Below, piece by piece: positions 24,861-34,361 of a stretch of DNA of 35,482 nucleotides. The stretch covers positions 1 to 35,482 of the forward strand of contig JAPLYF010000030.1 of the NCBI GenBank assembly GCA_026395675.1. Reading direction: 5' to 3'. The position numbers were made by a program, and so were the translations under genes. This DNA is from Candidatus Parcubacteria bacterium. Lineage in GTDB: Bacteria; Patescibacteriota; Patescibacteriia; CAIXNZ01. The number at the start of each line of letters is the position of its first letter. Within the stretch, counting starts at the first letter, position 1. The notes beneath the pieces are model-generated. The model saw only the letters and a program-made list of their open reading frames with translations. It ran no database searches and had not been told where the DNA came from.

Positions 24861-26204
24861 TTATTTTATCAATTTCAACAATTCCTTAACTTTTTCATCA
24901 ATCAAATCCTGCGACTTTGCCTCCACATTTAACCGAATCAAGGGTTCAGTATTTGATTTGCGCAAATTAAAGCGCCAATCCTTAAATTCCACGGAAACTC
25001 CATCAATATGTTCGATCTTACCCTTAGAATATTTTTTCTCAACATTAGTTAAAATTATATCAGGATCAGTGACCGTCTGATTAATTTCGCCGGAAATAAA
25101 ATATCTCTCGCGATATGGCTTGGCTAAATCAGACATTTTAATCCCCTCTTTACTTAATCTTTCTAAAATCAGAAGCAAAGGGATCATGCCATTGTCAGCG
25201 TAAAAATTGTCACGGAAATAATAATGGCCTGACATTTCACCGGCAAAAAAAGCTTTTTCTTTTCTCATGCGATCTTTAAAAAAAGCATGCCCAGGTCTAT
25301 TTAATAAAAGTTTACCTCCCATTTTTTTAACTGCGTCCTCAACAGCCCAAGTTAAACGCGGCCCAGAAATAACTTTTTCTTTTGGCTTTTTCTTTAATAA
25401 ATATTCTGCCAAAATTGCAGTTAAAAAATAGCCTTCAACGAAATCACCATTTTCATCGAAAATAAAACATCTATCTGCATCACCATCCCAGGCCACGCCC
25501 AAATTTGCTTTCTCGCTTTTTACCAAATCTGAAATTTCTTTTCTTCTTTCAGGGATCAAAGGGTCAGGCTTTCCTTTTGGAAAATGGCCATCAGGATGAA
25601 AATTCAAAGGCACAATTTCGACTGGTAAAAATTCCAAAATTTTATTCAGAGCCACTCCAGCCATGCCAAAATTCGCGTCTGCTACGATTTTCATTGGCTT
25701 AATCGCTTTGGCATCAATGAAAGACAAGCAATGTTTGGCATAATCAGCCAAAATTTCTTTGGTACTAATTTCTCCTTTTTCTGGCTCCATTATTTCTCCT
25801 TCTTTAAGCGCCTGTTTTTTGATATCCAAAAGCCCGCTATCCTCCGAAACGGCTATGGCGCTTTCCCTAACAAATTTCAGACCATTATATTCTTTGGGAT
25901 TATGAGAAGCCGAAATAGTTATGCCGCCGCCATAATCATAAAAAGCCACGGCAAAATAAAGCATGTCAGTGGAAATAGTGCCAATATCAATTACATCAAA
26001 ACCAGCATTGGTAATGCCTTTGGCTGCGGCCTGCCATAAACTGGGTGAAGACAAACGCACATCTTTACCTAAAACAACTGAACCCTTGGGCTTAAAAACT
26101 TTAACATATGCCTGAGCGATTTTGTAAACAGCTTCTTCATTAATTTCGTCCGGGTAAATGCCCCTCACATCATAGGCCTTAAAAATATTTTGATTTAATG
26201 CCAT
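24861..26204 (-). CDS. Phosphomannomutase / phosphoglucomutase
   Basis: FKAYDVRGIYPDEINEEAVY, GGITISASHNPKEYNGLKF, VAWDGDADRCFIFDENG, GEMSGHYYFRDNFYADNG, RKSNTEPLIRLNVEA. Confidence 0.95.
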   Translation of the reverse strand: MALNQNIFKAYDVRGIYPDEINEEAVYKIAQAYVKVFKPKGSVVLGKDVRLSSPSLWQAAAKGITNAGFDVIDIGTISTDMLYFAVAFYDYGGGITISASHNPKEYNGLKFVRESAIAVSEDSGLLDIKKQALKEGEIMEPEKGEISTKEILADYAKHCLSFIDAKAIKPMKIVADANFGMAGVALNKILEFLPVEIVPLNFHPDGHFPKGKPDPLIPERRKEISDLVKSEKANLGVAWDGDADRCFIFDENGDFVEGYFLTAILAEYLLKKKPKEKVISGPRLTWAVEDAVKKMGGKLLLNRPGHAFFKDRMRKEKAFFAGEMSGHYYFRDNFYADNGMIPLLLILERLSKEGIKMSDLAKPYRERYFISGEINQTVTDPDIILTNVEKKYSKGKIEHIDGVSVEFKDWRFNLRKSNTEPLIRLNVEAKSQDLIDEKVKELLKLIK

Positions 26205-26217
26205 AAAATTTTAATTC

Positions 26218-27384
26218 TTAGATATTTTCCAGTTTTAAATCTTTCTTAATTATATTAAGTAAAACACCAATCCCCCACAAAGTTACTCCTAACCTAATAA
26301 ACCACCCAAAATAAGGGATTAAACATAATAAACAAATAATCAGTAAGCCCAAGATCATTTTCCAGACCAAAGGAACCTCTATTTTCTTATTAAAAATAGC
26401 AATAACTCTTTCACCTAAATAAATACTGACAAAAATCTTGCTTAAATAAATAGCAATCAGAAATAATGCTCCTAAAATCAGGGCTAAGGGCAAGCCAATG
26501 ATTGTCACTGCTAAAATGATCAAAGCAATTGGCATTACAATTAAATAAACTAAACCTTTTAAAATTGTGATTATAATATTTTTATCCAACTCCTTCTGTA
26601 CTTTTACCGTGAAATTTTTAAAAACAAAAATCAAAAGAAGTCCTACTGCCAAAGACCCTAAAAGTCCAGCCAGCCAGCAGGTCAAAAAGAAAAGATTAAA
26701 TTTTTCTTTAAGGGGCTCCTTCGGTTCTATTTTCCATTGAGTAAATTTTTCTTCATTACCGACCTTGGCGCCACTTTTGATTTCTGCCAATTGCTGAGCT
26801 GTGTATTCTAGATTACCATGGATATTCGTTCCCGAATTTAAAATCATATTGCCTTTAGGCTCGATCGTGGCATAAGTACTACCTAGAATTTCGCCATTTA
26901 ATATTAAATTTCGAGCTGCAGCATATAAATTTTTATTAATTTTGCCATCAATTTCTACATTGCTACCAGCCACAAGCAAATTCTTGCCCACCTCTGACTC
27001 ACTGGCTAAGGTAACTATTCCGCCTGCTACACTGACATTTTGGGCAATTTTGCCTTTAATAATGACTGTACCGCCTAGAACTCGCAGATTACCTTTTATT
27101 TCTGAATTGATTATTACATTTGAACCCACAATGATTACATCACCCTCAACCGGACCGCTTACTTCAACATTTACTCCGACCAAATATAAATCATCTTTAA
27201 TTTGCGCTTTTAAATTAATATTTTCGCCTGCTGCCCAAAAAATATTTTCAAAAACAAGGCCTTCGGGAAGATTAATATTTGCCGCTTGAGCCGAGCTTTT
27301 TACAGGAAAAAATAAGGTTATTATAAAAGCTATAATCAAACATTTAAATAAAGGGGTTTTAGCTAATTTTGGCCACAAAATCAT
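26218..27384 (-). CDS. Bactofilin-like / polymer-forming beta-helix protein with C-terminal TM segments
   Basis: Signal peptide, repeated beta-helix rungs (GPVEGDVIIVGSNVIINSEIKGNLRVLGGTVIIKGKIAQNVSVAGG), then multiple TM helices. Confidence 0.78.
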   Translation of the reverse strand: MILWPKLAKTPLFKCLIIAFIITLFFPVKSSAQAANINLPEGLVFENIFWAAGENINLKAQIKDDLYLVGVNVEVSGPVEGDVIIVGSNVIINSEIKGNLRVLGGTVIIKGKIAQNVSVAGGIVTLASESEVGKNLLVAGSNVEIDGKINKNLYAAARNLILNGEILGSTYATIEPKGNMILNSGTNIHGNLEYTAQQLAEIKSGAKVGNEEKFTQWKIEPKEPLKEKFNLFFLTCWLAGLLGSLAVGLLLIFVFKNFTVKVQKELDKNIIITILKGLVYLIVMPIALIILAVTIIGLPLALILGALFLIAIYLSKIFVSIYLGERVIAIFNKKIEVPLVWKMILGLLIICLLCLIPYFGWFIRLGVTLWGIGVLLNIIKKDLKLENI

Positions 27385-27432
27385 ATTTTTAACTAATTAA
27401 TTTATAAATTGTATTTGAATAATTAATTCACT

Positions 27433-27462
27433 TTGACAGCGAGGCAGTTTTTATATTATAAT
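27433..27462 (+). promoter_or_regulatory. Sigma70-type promoter upstream of lemA
   Basis: TTGACA - 18 nt - TATAAT. Confidence 0.65.
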
Positions 27463-27573
27463 TAATCTAGAAATGCTGCGCTCAAGTTAGCAATAATTTG
27501 AGCTTATAAATGAATGGAAAGTCCTAAATCTAATTTAAGTATATAAAATTTAACTAATTAACGCAAAAAAATT

Positions 27574-28128
27574 ATGCCCATTTGGGGAATTATTCTTATT
27601 ATCGTTATAGCTATTTTGGGCTGGTTAATCGCAGTTTATAATGGTTTAATTAGGAGCAAAAATCGTGTTGATGAGGCCTGGTCAGATATCGATGTCCAGC
27701 TCAAAAGACGCTATGATTTGATTCCTAATTTAGTGGAAACTGTCAAAGCTTATGCCGGCCATGAAAAAGAAGTTTTTCAAAAAGTGACTGAAGCTCGTTC
27801 CCAAGCCATGCAAGCTAAAAGTTTAGATGATAAAGGCAAGGCAGAAAACATGCTCGGTCAAACATTAAAATCACTTTTTGCCGTGGCTGAAAATTATCCA
27901 GATTTGAAAGCCAGTACTAATTTCCTGCAATTGCAAGATGAATTATCTGATACTGAAAATAAAATTCAGGCTGCCAGACGCTTTTATAATGGCAATGTCA
28001 GAGATTTCAATATCAAAATCCAGGTTTTTCCCAATACTCTTGTTGCCGGGCTCTTGGGTTTTAAAGCGCGTGAATTCTTCCAGGTAGAAGAAGAACAAGA
28101 AAGAGAAGCGCCCCAAGTCAAATTCTAA
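27574..28128 (+). CDS. lemA: LemA family protein
   Basis: YNGLIRSKNRVDEAWSDIDVQLKRRYDLIPNLVETVKAYAGHEKEVF; VAGLLGFKAREFFQVEE. Confidence 0.96.
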   Translation: MPIWGIILIIVIAILGWLIAVYNGLIRSKNRVDEAWSDIDVQLKRRYDLIPNLVETVKAYAGHEKEVFQKVTEARSQAMQAKSLDDKGKAENMLGQTLKSLFAVAENYPDLKASTNFLQLQDELSDTENKIQAARRFYNGNVRDFNIKIQVFPNTLVAGLLGFKAREFFQVEEEQEREAPQVKF

Positions 28129-28278
28129 TTGGTTACAAATCTACGAATTAGCTCCGAAGGTGCCCCTTGGGGGCTACGAATACTACTAATATCTAAAATT
28201 CAATTTAGTTAGTGGATTATTTGTAGATTCGTAGAATATCTGTCCCGAAGGGATCCCTTAGGGATAGATTCGTATCCT

Positions 28279-29166
28279 ATGTACAATCAAATTGATTCCA
28301 ATAAAAGAAAGACGGTCATTTTAATGACTCTATTTATAGTATTTGTCTTATTTATTGGCTGGCTGTACGGACAAATAACAAATACCGGCTATAGTGGCCT
28401 AACTCTTGCTCTTATAATTTCTTTGGTCATGACTTTTTTCAGTTATTTTGCCGGTGATAAAGCCGCTTTAGCAACTAGCGGAGCACGGCCAATCGCCAAG
28501 GAAGACAATCCCTATGTTTATCGCTTGGTGGAAAATCTCTGTATCACTGCTGGACTACCCCTGCCTAAAATCTATTTAATCAATGATCCGACCATAAATG
28601 CTTTTGCCACCGGACGCGACCCCTCTCATGCTTCTTTAGCCATAACCCAGGGCGCTATCGATAACCTGGAAAATGAAGAATTAGAAGGTGTGATAGCCCA
28701 TGAACTTTCACATGTAAAAAATTACGATATTCGCCTGATGATGGTTGTCATAATTTTGGTCGGCATTATTGCTCTGGTTTCCGATTGGCTCATGAGGGGC
28801 TTTTTTTGGGGCAAAAGGAGTGAACGCGAACGAAACCAATTAAGCGCCATTTTGATGATTATTGGTATTGTCTTGGCGATTTTATCGCCTTTAATCGCTC
28901 AGCTGATTCAATTAGCCATTTCCAGGAAAAGAGAATTTTTAGCCGATGCTGATGGAGCTTTACTAACGCGCTATCCAGCAGGCCTAGCCAATGCTCTAAA
29001 AAAAATTGGCTTGGCCAATAAATTGCCTTTAAAAACTGCCAATAATGCCACAGCACATTTATATATTGCCAATCCTTTTGGCCAAAGCCAAAAATTTTTA
29101 AGCAATCTCTTTTCTACTCATCCGCCCTTGGAAGAAAGAATTGCTAAATTAACACAAATGGCCTAA
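28279..29166 (+). CDS. htpX: Zn-dependent M48 protease HtpX
   Basis: LEGVIAHELSHVKNYDIRLM (HExxH), SRKREFLADADGALLTRYPAGLANALKKI, LFSTHPPLEERIAKL. Confidence 0.96.
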   Translation: MYNQIDSNKRKTVILMTLFIVFVLFIGWLYGQITNTGYSGLTLALIISLVMTFFSYFAGDKAALATSGARPIAKEDNPYVYRLVENLCITAGLPLPKIYLINDPTINAFATGRDPSHASLAITQGAIDNLENEELEGVIAHELSHVKNYDIRLMMVVIILVGIIALVSDWLMRGFFWGKRSERERNQLSAILMIIGIVLAILSPLIAQLIQLAISRKREFLADADGALLTRYPAGLANALKKIGLANKLPLKTANNATAHLYIANPFGQSQKFLSNLFSTHPPLEERIAKLTQMA

Positions 29167-29259
29167 AACTGTAAATCCCTACATTTTACTATAGCAGAGG
29201 AGTAAAAATTAAAATTCAAAATATTTTTTGAAGAATTTTTAAAAACTAAATTTAAAAAA

Positions 29260-30045
29260 ATGCCTGAACAAATTTTGCAAAAACCCCTTTCTCCCTGGCA
29301 AATTTTTCGTAAAACCTGGGAAATAATACGAACTGACTGGTTTAATTTAATTGCTATTATTTTTTTGGCTCTGATTATTCTTAGCCTTGTTATTTTGATT
29401 ATAACTTCGGCCTGGTCGCCTCTCTGGGTTATCGGTGTGATAAAAACCGATTACATCTTTACTTTTAGATTAATCTGGCAAGCCATAACCCTGATTATTC
29501 TTTATCTTATTTCTGCCCTGATCCAAATCTTGATGATTAACAGTTTATTAAATCCGCAATTAAATCTAAAGGGAAACCTCCGATCTATAAAAAACTATTT
29601 CTGGCAATTTTTGTTATTAATGATTATCCTCAATATTCTTTTGCTCTTGGCCGCCCTTCCTATTTATGTCGGGGTATTTTTTCTTCTTTTGCAAAGCTAC
29701 TTTTTAGGAATATTGTCTTTATTAATTAGTTTTATTTTAATAATCTTTCTGTGCGTCTATCTTATTTTTAGCCCTTTTATCTTAATTGAAAATAAACTTA
29801 GTTGGCATGAAGCCATGCTCAAATCTTTAGCCCTGAGCCAGGGCTATTTTGGCAATTTATTTTTAAAGATAGCGATTCTGATCTTAATTTTAGTGGGTCT
29901 AAATTATCTTTCTATCTTTCTTTTGACCCTGGGACTTATTGGTTTGATTTTAAGCGGTTTATTTACAATTGCTATGATTATCTTCGCCTTCCCTTATTTA
30001 CTGGCTCTTTACCAGGAAATAAAATCATTAAAACAGGTAACATAA
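29260..30045 (+). CDS. Multi-TM membrane protein (possibly glycerophosphodiester phosphodiesterase membrane-domain-like)
   Basis: 261 aa, several TM helices, N-terminal PLSPWQIFRKTWEIIRTDWFNLIAIIFLA. Confidence 0.65.
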   Translation: MPEQILQKPLSPWQIFRKTWEIIRTDWFNLIAIIFLALIILSLVILIITSAWSPLWVIGVIKTDYIFTFRLIWQAITLIILYLISALIQILMINSLLNPQLNLKGNLRSIKNYFWQFLLLMIILNILLLLAALPIYVGVFFLLLQSYFLGILSLLISFILIIFLCVYLIFSPFILIENKLSWHEAMLKSLALSQGYFGNLFLKIAILILILVGLNYLSIFLLTLGLIGLILSGLFTIAMIIFAFPYLLALYQEIKSLKQVT

Positions 30046-30219
30046 AAAATTTCAAAGTCCAAATAATTAATAATAAATTAGAAATTTGCCATGGCTGATT
30101 TAAATAATAAAACTATTACTCCAGGACAAGAGCCGCAAGCAAAAAGGGACTTAAGGCAGGCACAAAAATCTCAGAATTTGCCCTCTGGCAATTAATCGCT
30201 TGCTCAAGAGAAGAATAAA

Positions 30220-30732
30220 ATGGAACAAACCCAGACCAAACAAATGGCTGCCCTAAAAGGTTATCGACCTGGAGAAAAAGAATACAAGCAACAATTGGAA
30301 TCAAGACGAAAGAAATCTAAACAGGGAGCGACTGGTAAAGGCGTGCAAGCCGCTGGCAAAGGCGCTCAAGCTGCTTCTCAAGTCGTTAGCGGTCTTGGCA
30401 AAAAAATTACAGCCGAGCTTTTAAAAAATTCCTGGCTTTATCTAATTGAAACTTTTGGTGCCACGATTTTATATATCAACTTCCATTTTTTCGGCAAATA
30501 TATTGCTGGTTCAGATGCCTTTTGTGAGTTTGGCGAGGAAGTGATCCCGGAAATTCCTGGTATGGAATCAGCCACGAAAGAAGTTAGTTCATTCGCAAAA
30601 TGGGTTGAAATTATTGCACTATTTTTGCTTGATTTCCTTATAATTCTGCTGGTTTTTTTCCTTGTTATTGTTTTAGTTTCACCGGTTTTACTAGCCATTG
30701 GCGTTATTCAATGGATACAAAATATTATTTAG
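30220..30732 (+). CDS. Small membrane protein, CPR secretion/pilus-cluster associated; 5' extension to 30091 interrupted by an in-frame TAA
   Basis: 170 aa, basic Ala/Gly-rich N-terminus, two hydrophobic regions. Frame is open back to ATG 30091 except for TAA at 30193-30195. Confidence 0.65.
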   Translation: MEQTQTKQMAALKGYRPGEKEYKQQLESRRKKSKQGATGKGVQAAGKGAQAASQVVSGLGKKITAELLKNSWLYLIETFGATILYINFHFFGKYIAGSDAFCEFGEEVIPEIPGMESATKEVSSFAKWVEIIALFLLDFLIILLVFFLVIVLVSPVLLAIGVIQWIQNII

Positions 30733-30761
30733 ATATTTAAAAAAATAATAATCATAATTCT

Positions 30762-32024
30762 ATGACTGAAAGAACAAAAAAAATTTTAATTATAATTGGT
30801 TTTATCATTTTAACTTTGCTCATTGCGTTTGCTATTTATTATTTATTTTTTCGACAGCTTATCGCACCTACGGTGCCCGTAGTGCCTGTTAACCTGCCCC
30901 CAACTGCCGGACTGCCAACTTTACCGCCGGCTTTAAATCTAGTGCCTTATGTACCGCCTCTGAACTTACCTCCTGGCATCAGACCAGAAATACCTTCCGC
31001 ACCAATTGCTCCTGCACCGGCTTTTAAGCCTTTTATTTCTAATACAGCTGCTGGCGGTTTAACTAATTTTCAAACCCTGGTTGACTTGCCTAGTCATGAT
31101 CTTTTTCTGAATACCAATGGAAAAGATCTGATCTATTATGACCCTGCCACTGGCTTCTTTTACACTCTCACGCCTGATGGCCAAAAAAATCTCTTATCCA
31201 ATATTCCTTTTAGGAATGTATCGAAATCAACATTTTCACCGAACCGGCAAAAAGCAATCTTGGAATATCCCAATGGCTCCAAAATAATTTATGACTTTAA
31301 TCAGAAACAATCAGTCACCTTGCCCTCACAATGGAAAGATTTTGTTTTTTCTAATGACAGCCAAAAGATCGCCTTTAAAGACATGAAAATAGATGCAGAA
31401 AACCGTTACCTTGCCGTGGCCGATACCAAGGGCGGAAATTATAATGAAATAGAGATGCTGGGCGATAAAGATGGCGATGTTTATATGACCTGGTCGCCCA
31501 ATAATCAATTTGTGGCTTTGTCGCGGGATCCCCTTGATGGCGACCGCTCCATAGTTTATCCGATTGGTTTCAATGGTGAAAATTTCCGCTCGCTCACGGT
31601 AGAGGGACGTGACATGCGCTTTGATTGGTCGCCGAGCGGCAATAAATTGGTTTACAGCGTTTATAATTCGGTTTCGAATTATAATCCAGAATTATGGGTA
31701 GTCAATAGCTCGCCAGATCTTTTGGGCACTGGACGTTATGACCTGGGCATCAAAACCTGGGCTGATAAATGCGCCTTTGCTTCTGAAGATACCCTTTATT
31801 GCGCTGTGCCCCGCACTTTGGATAAAGGCACTGGTTTCAGGCCGGATCTGGCAGATAATACCCCGGATGATTATTATAAAATAAATATTGCCAAAGGCAC
31901 GGCTGAATTAGCTGCCCAGCCCCTCTTTGATACTACTGTTGCTAAAATGATTATTAGTTCAGATGGTAAAACTCTTTATTGGTTAGAAAAAAATACCGGC
32001 CTAATTAAAAAAATGGATTTATAA
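30762..32024 (+). CDS. Membrane-anchored Pro-rich protein with WD40/TolB-like beta-propeller domain
   Basis: N-terminal TM, Pro-rich spacer (VPVVPVNLPPTAGLPTLPPALNLVPYVPPLNLPP), repeats such as FSPNRQKAILEYPNG, WSPNNQFVALSRD, WSPSGNKLVYSVYN. Confidence 0.75.
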   Translation: MTERTKKILIIIGFIILTLLIAFAIYYLFFRQLIAPTVPVVPVNLPPTAGLPTLPPALNLVPYVPPLNLPPGIRPEIPSAPIAPAPAFKPFISNTAAGGLTNFQTLVDLPSHDLFLNTNGKDLIYYDPATGFFYTLTPDGQKNLLSNIPFRNVSKSTFSPNRQKAILEYPNGSKIIYDFNQKQSVTLPSQWKDFVFSNDSQKIAFKDMKIDAENRYLAVADTKGGNYNEIEMLGDKDGDVYMTWSPNNQFVALSRDPLDGDRSIVYPIGFNGENFRSLTVEGRDMRFDWSPSGNKLVYSVYNSVSNYNPELWVVNSSPDLLGTGRYDLGIKTWADKCAFASEDTLYCAVPRTLDKGTGFRPDLADNTPDDYYKINIAKGTAELAAQPLFDTTVAKMIISSDGKTLYWLEKNTGLIKKMDL

Positions 32025-32028
32025 AAAT

Positions 32029-32724
32029 ATGCCAAACCCAGACCAAAAAATTTCTTATAAATCGCCAAAATTCTATTTTGTTTACTTTATTATTTTTTCC
32101 ATTATTATTCTTTTAATCTTTTCTTTTAAAATTGTGGGCTATTATTGGGATTACTGGTCAATCATCAGAAATATGGATAAATATTACAAAGGCAGACAAA
32201 CAGAGCTTGTGCAGGTCTATCCCCAAATTAATCAAGGAGACCCAGTCAAGGGCGCTCCTGATGCCAAAGTAATCATTTATGAATATAGTGATTTTTTCTG
32301 TTCTGCTTGCAAAGACAGACAAGCCGATCTGACTGCTTTGGAAAAATATTTCGGCAATAAAATTAGTTTTGTCTTTAAGGGCCTGCCACTTGATCATCCG
32401 GAAAGCAATAACGCCATGCTGGCTGCCTACTGCGCGGCTGATCAAAATAAATTCTGGGAATATAAGGATCTTTTATTTAATAATCAAGCGCTCTTGAATG
32501 AACAAATGTACCGCGAATTAGCCACCCAATTGGGTCTAAATCTTGATCAATTCAACCAATGTTATAGCCAGAAAAAATACCAGCCAATAATTACTAATAA
32601 CCTGGCTGATGCCCTGGGCTTACAAATTAATTCCACGCCCACGCTCTATATCAATAGGCAAAAAATAGAGGGCTTCTTTGATTTTACTTCTATAAAGGGC
32701 ACTGTGGAACAAGGATTAAGATAA
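32029..32724 (+). CDS. DsbA-like thiol-disulfide oxidoreductase (thioredoxin fold), membrane anchored
   Basis: N-terminal TM; DAKVIIYEYSDFFCSACKDRQADL (CxxC = CSAC); INSTPTLYINRQKIEGFFDF with cis-Pro loop. Confidence 0.87.
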   Translation: MPNPDQKISYKSPKFYFVYFIIFSIIILLIFSFKIVGYYWDYWSIIRNMDKYYKGRQTELVQVYPQINQGDPVKGAPDAKVIIYEYSDFFCSACKDRQADLTALEKYFGNKISFVFKGLPLDHPESNNAMLAAYCAADQNKFWEYKDLLFNNQALLNEQMYRELATQLGLNLDQFNQCYSQKKYQPIITNNLADALGLQINSTPTLYINRQKIEGFFDFTSIKGTVEQGLR

Positions 32725-32729
32725 AATAA

Positions 32730-34157
32730 ATGAAAAGAAAAAAATTATTTTCTATTTTAATTTATAGTTACTTCTTACTATTTTTATTTTTTTCTTCTTT
32801 TGTTTTTGTAAAAAATGTTTGGGCAACAACCTGTTATGTTGATAGTAAACCTGGTACTTGTAAGGCAACTTGCGATATAACTGAAGACCAGAAAAATGAT
32901 TTTATAAATTGTACTGATTTGTTCAATGTTTACTGTTGCGTTCCTAAAACCGCGGGTGCTACTTGCGTCTCACCCAGCTCCTGTGCCACAACTTGTCCAG
33001 CAGACAGGCAAGGAAGCTTTGCGGAAAACAGTTGGTGCGCAAATAATCAAACTCCTAAAATTTATTGCTGCAAACCAGCTCCTGCCGCCACTCAACCACC
33101 ACCAACAACAACAGCTGGTACTACTGGGGGCACTGCTGGCCCTTTACAACTGCAATTGCAGATTCCCATTGGTAATTTGAGCTTAATGACTATTTCTGGC
33201 TCTTCTATTGGCCAGTATATCAAAGCCGTCTTTGTTTTTGGTTCAGCCACTACTGTGGCCCTGGCCATTATCATGGTCATGGCTGGCGGCGTCAAATGGA
33301 TCTTATCTGGCGGCGAACCTAATAAAATAGGCGAGGCCAAAGATACAATTTTAAAAGCCCTCTTGGGCATGTTTATCGCCCTCTTTGCTGTTTTTATGCT
33401 GCAAACAATCAGCCCGGGCACAGTGACTTTTCAACCCATAACTCCTGAGTTTATTGCCGGCATGGCAAACCCCACCGGCGGAGGTGCGCCCAACCCCCAA
33501 GATATTGTGGCCAATGAATGCAACCTTAAAAATCCTCGCGCCTCATGTTTTGCCGAGGCCTGTGACCAACTCACTCCTGCAAGAGTAGTGAGCACTGCTG
33601 GTGGAACTTGCGAAACAGCCAAGCCAAATTGCTGCGCAGAAACAGGTCCAGTTATAACCTGCCAAGACAAATCGGGTTGTGCTTCAAATCAATATTGCGC
33701 TTCAGCGGGAACGGGCCAGCCGGGCAGATGTTTTGATAAAAGAGACCTTGGCGCGAATTGTAAAGAAAATATAGTTGGCGGCACACATTTTGAAACTTGG
33801 CTAGGTGGCGGAGCAAATGATGTTTGTATAAGTGGAAGTTGCGTGGGTTGGACTTCTGCCGGAATTAATATATGCGTTCCAAAAAGTGGTACTGGAATAG
33901 TAAACAACCCTTGTACAGATTCAAACCAATGCTCACCACATTTTTTTTGCGCTAGCGAAAACTTTAAGATTGGAAATAAAACAGATTCTGGCAAAAAACC
34001 TAAACCTGACAAAGGCACATGCCAGAAAAAAATACCTAAAGGAGATACAACTACAGTGTGCCAGGATTGGGAAGTTAATAGCAGTACTGATAATGGAGCT
34101 TGTGATAGTGGCGCCTGCCCTTTTTACTTTTTAGGAAAGGCTACTTGTCAAGAATAA
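32730..34157 (+). CDS. Cys-rich secreted protein with TrbC/VirB2-like pilin region
   Basis: Signal peptide; two-helix segment AVFVFGSATTVALAIIMVMAGGVKWILSGGEPNKIGEAKDTILKALLGMFIALFAVFMLQTI; 34 cysteines counted in flanking domains. Confidence 0.8.
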   Translation: MKRKKLFSILIYSYFLLFLFFSSFVFVKNVWATTCYVDSKPGTCKATCDITEDQKNDFINCTDLFNVYCCVPKTAGATCVSPSSCATTCPADRQGSFAENSWCANNQTPKIYCCKPAPAATQPPPTTTAGTTGGTAGPLQLQLQIPIGNLSLMTISGSSIGQYIKAVFVFGSATTVALAIIMVMAGGVKWILSGGEPNKIGEAKDTILKALLGMFIALFAVFMLQTISPGTVTFQPITPEFIAGMANPTGGGAPNPQDIVANECNLKNPRASCFAEACDQLTPARVVSTAGGTCETAKPNCCAETGPVITCQDKSGCASNQYCASAGTGQPGRCFDKRDLGANCKENIVGGTHFETWLGGGANDVCISGSCVGWTSAGINICVPKSGTGIVNNPCTDSNQCSPHFFCASENFKIGNKTDSGKKPKPDKGTCQKKIPKGDTTTVCQDWEVNSSTDNGACDSGACPFYFLGKATCQE

Positions 34158-34361
34158 ATAGAATCTAATTAATTAAAATTGTTTCTTTTTCTAAGCAATA
34201 ATTATTTAAAATTAATTATTGCTTTTTATTTTAACAGGCATTTCTTTTTCTTGAATTATTTGCTAAGATGATGATATGAAATAAGTTTAAAATTCAAAGT
34301 ACAAAATAAAAAATTACAATTTTTCATAATTCAGATTTCAGAGTTCATAATTCTAAAACCT

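Noticed and set aside
33092-34018. Minus-strand ORFs of about 80-110 aa opposite the Cys-rich pilin-like gene
   Set aside because: Antisense shadows without RBS or domain.
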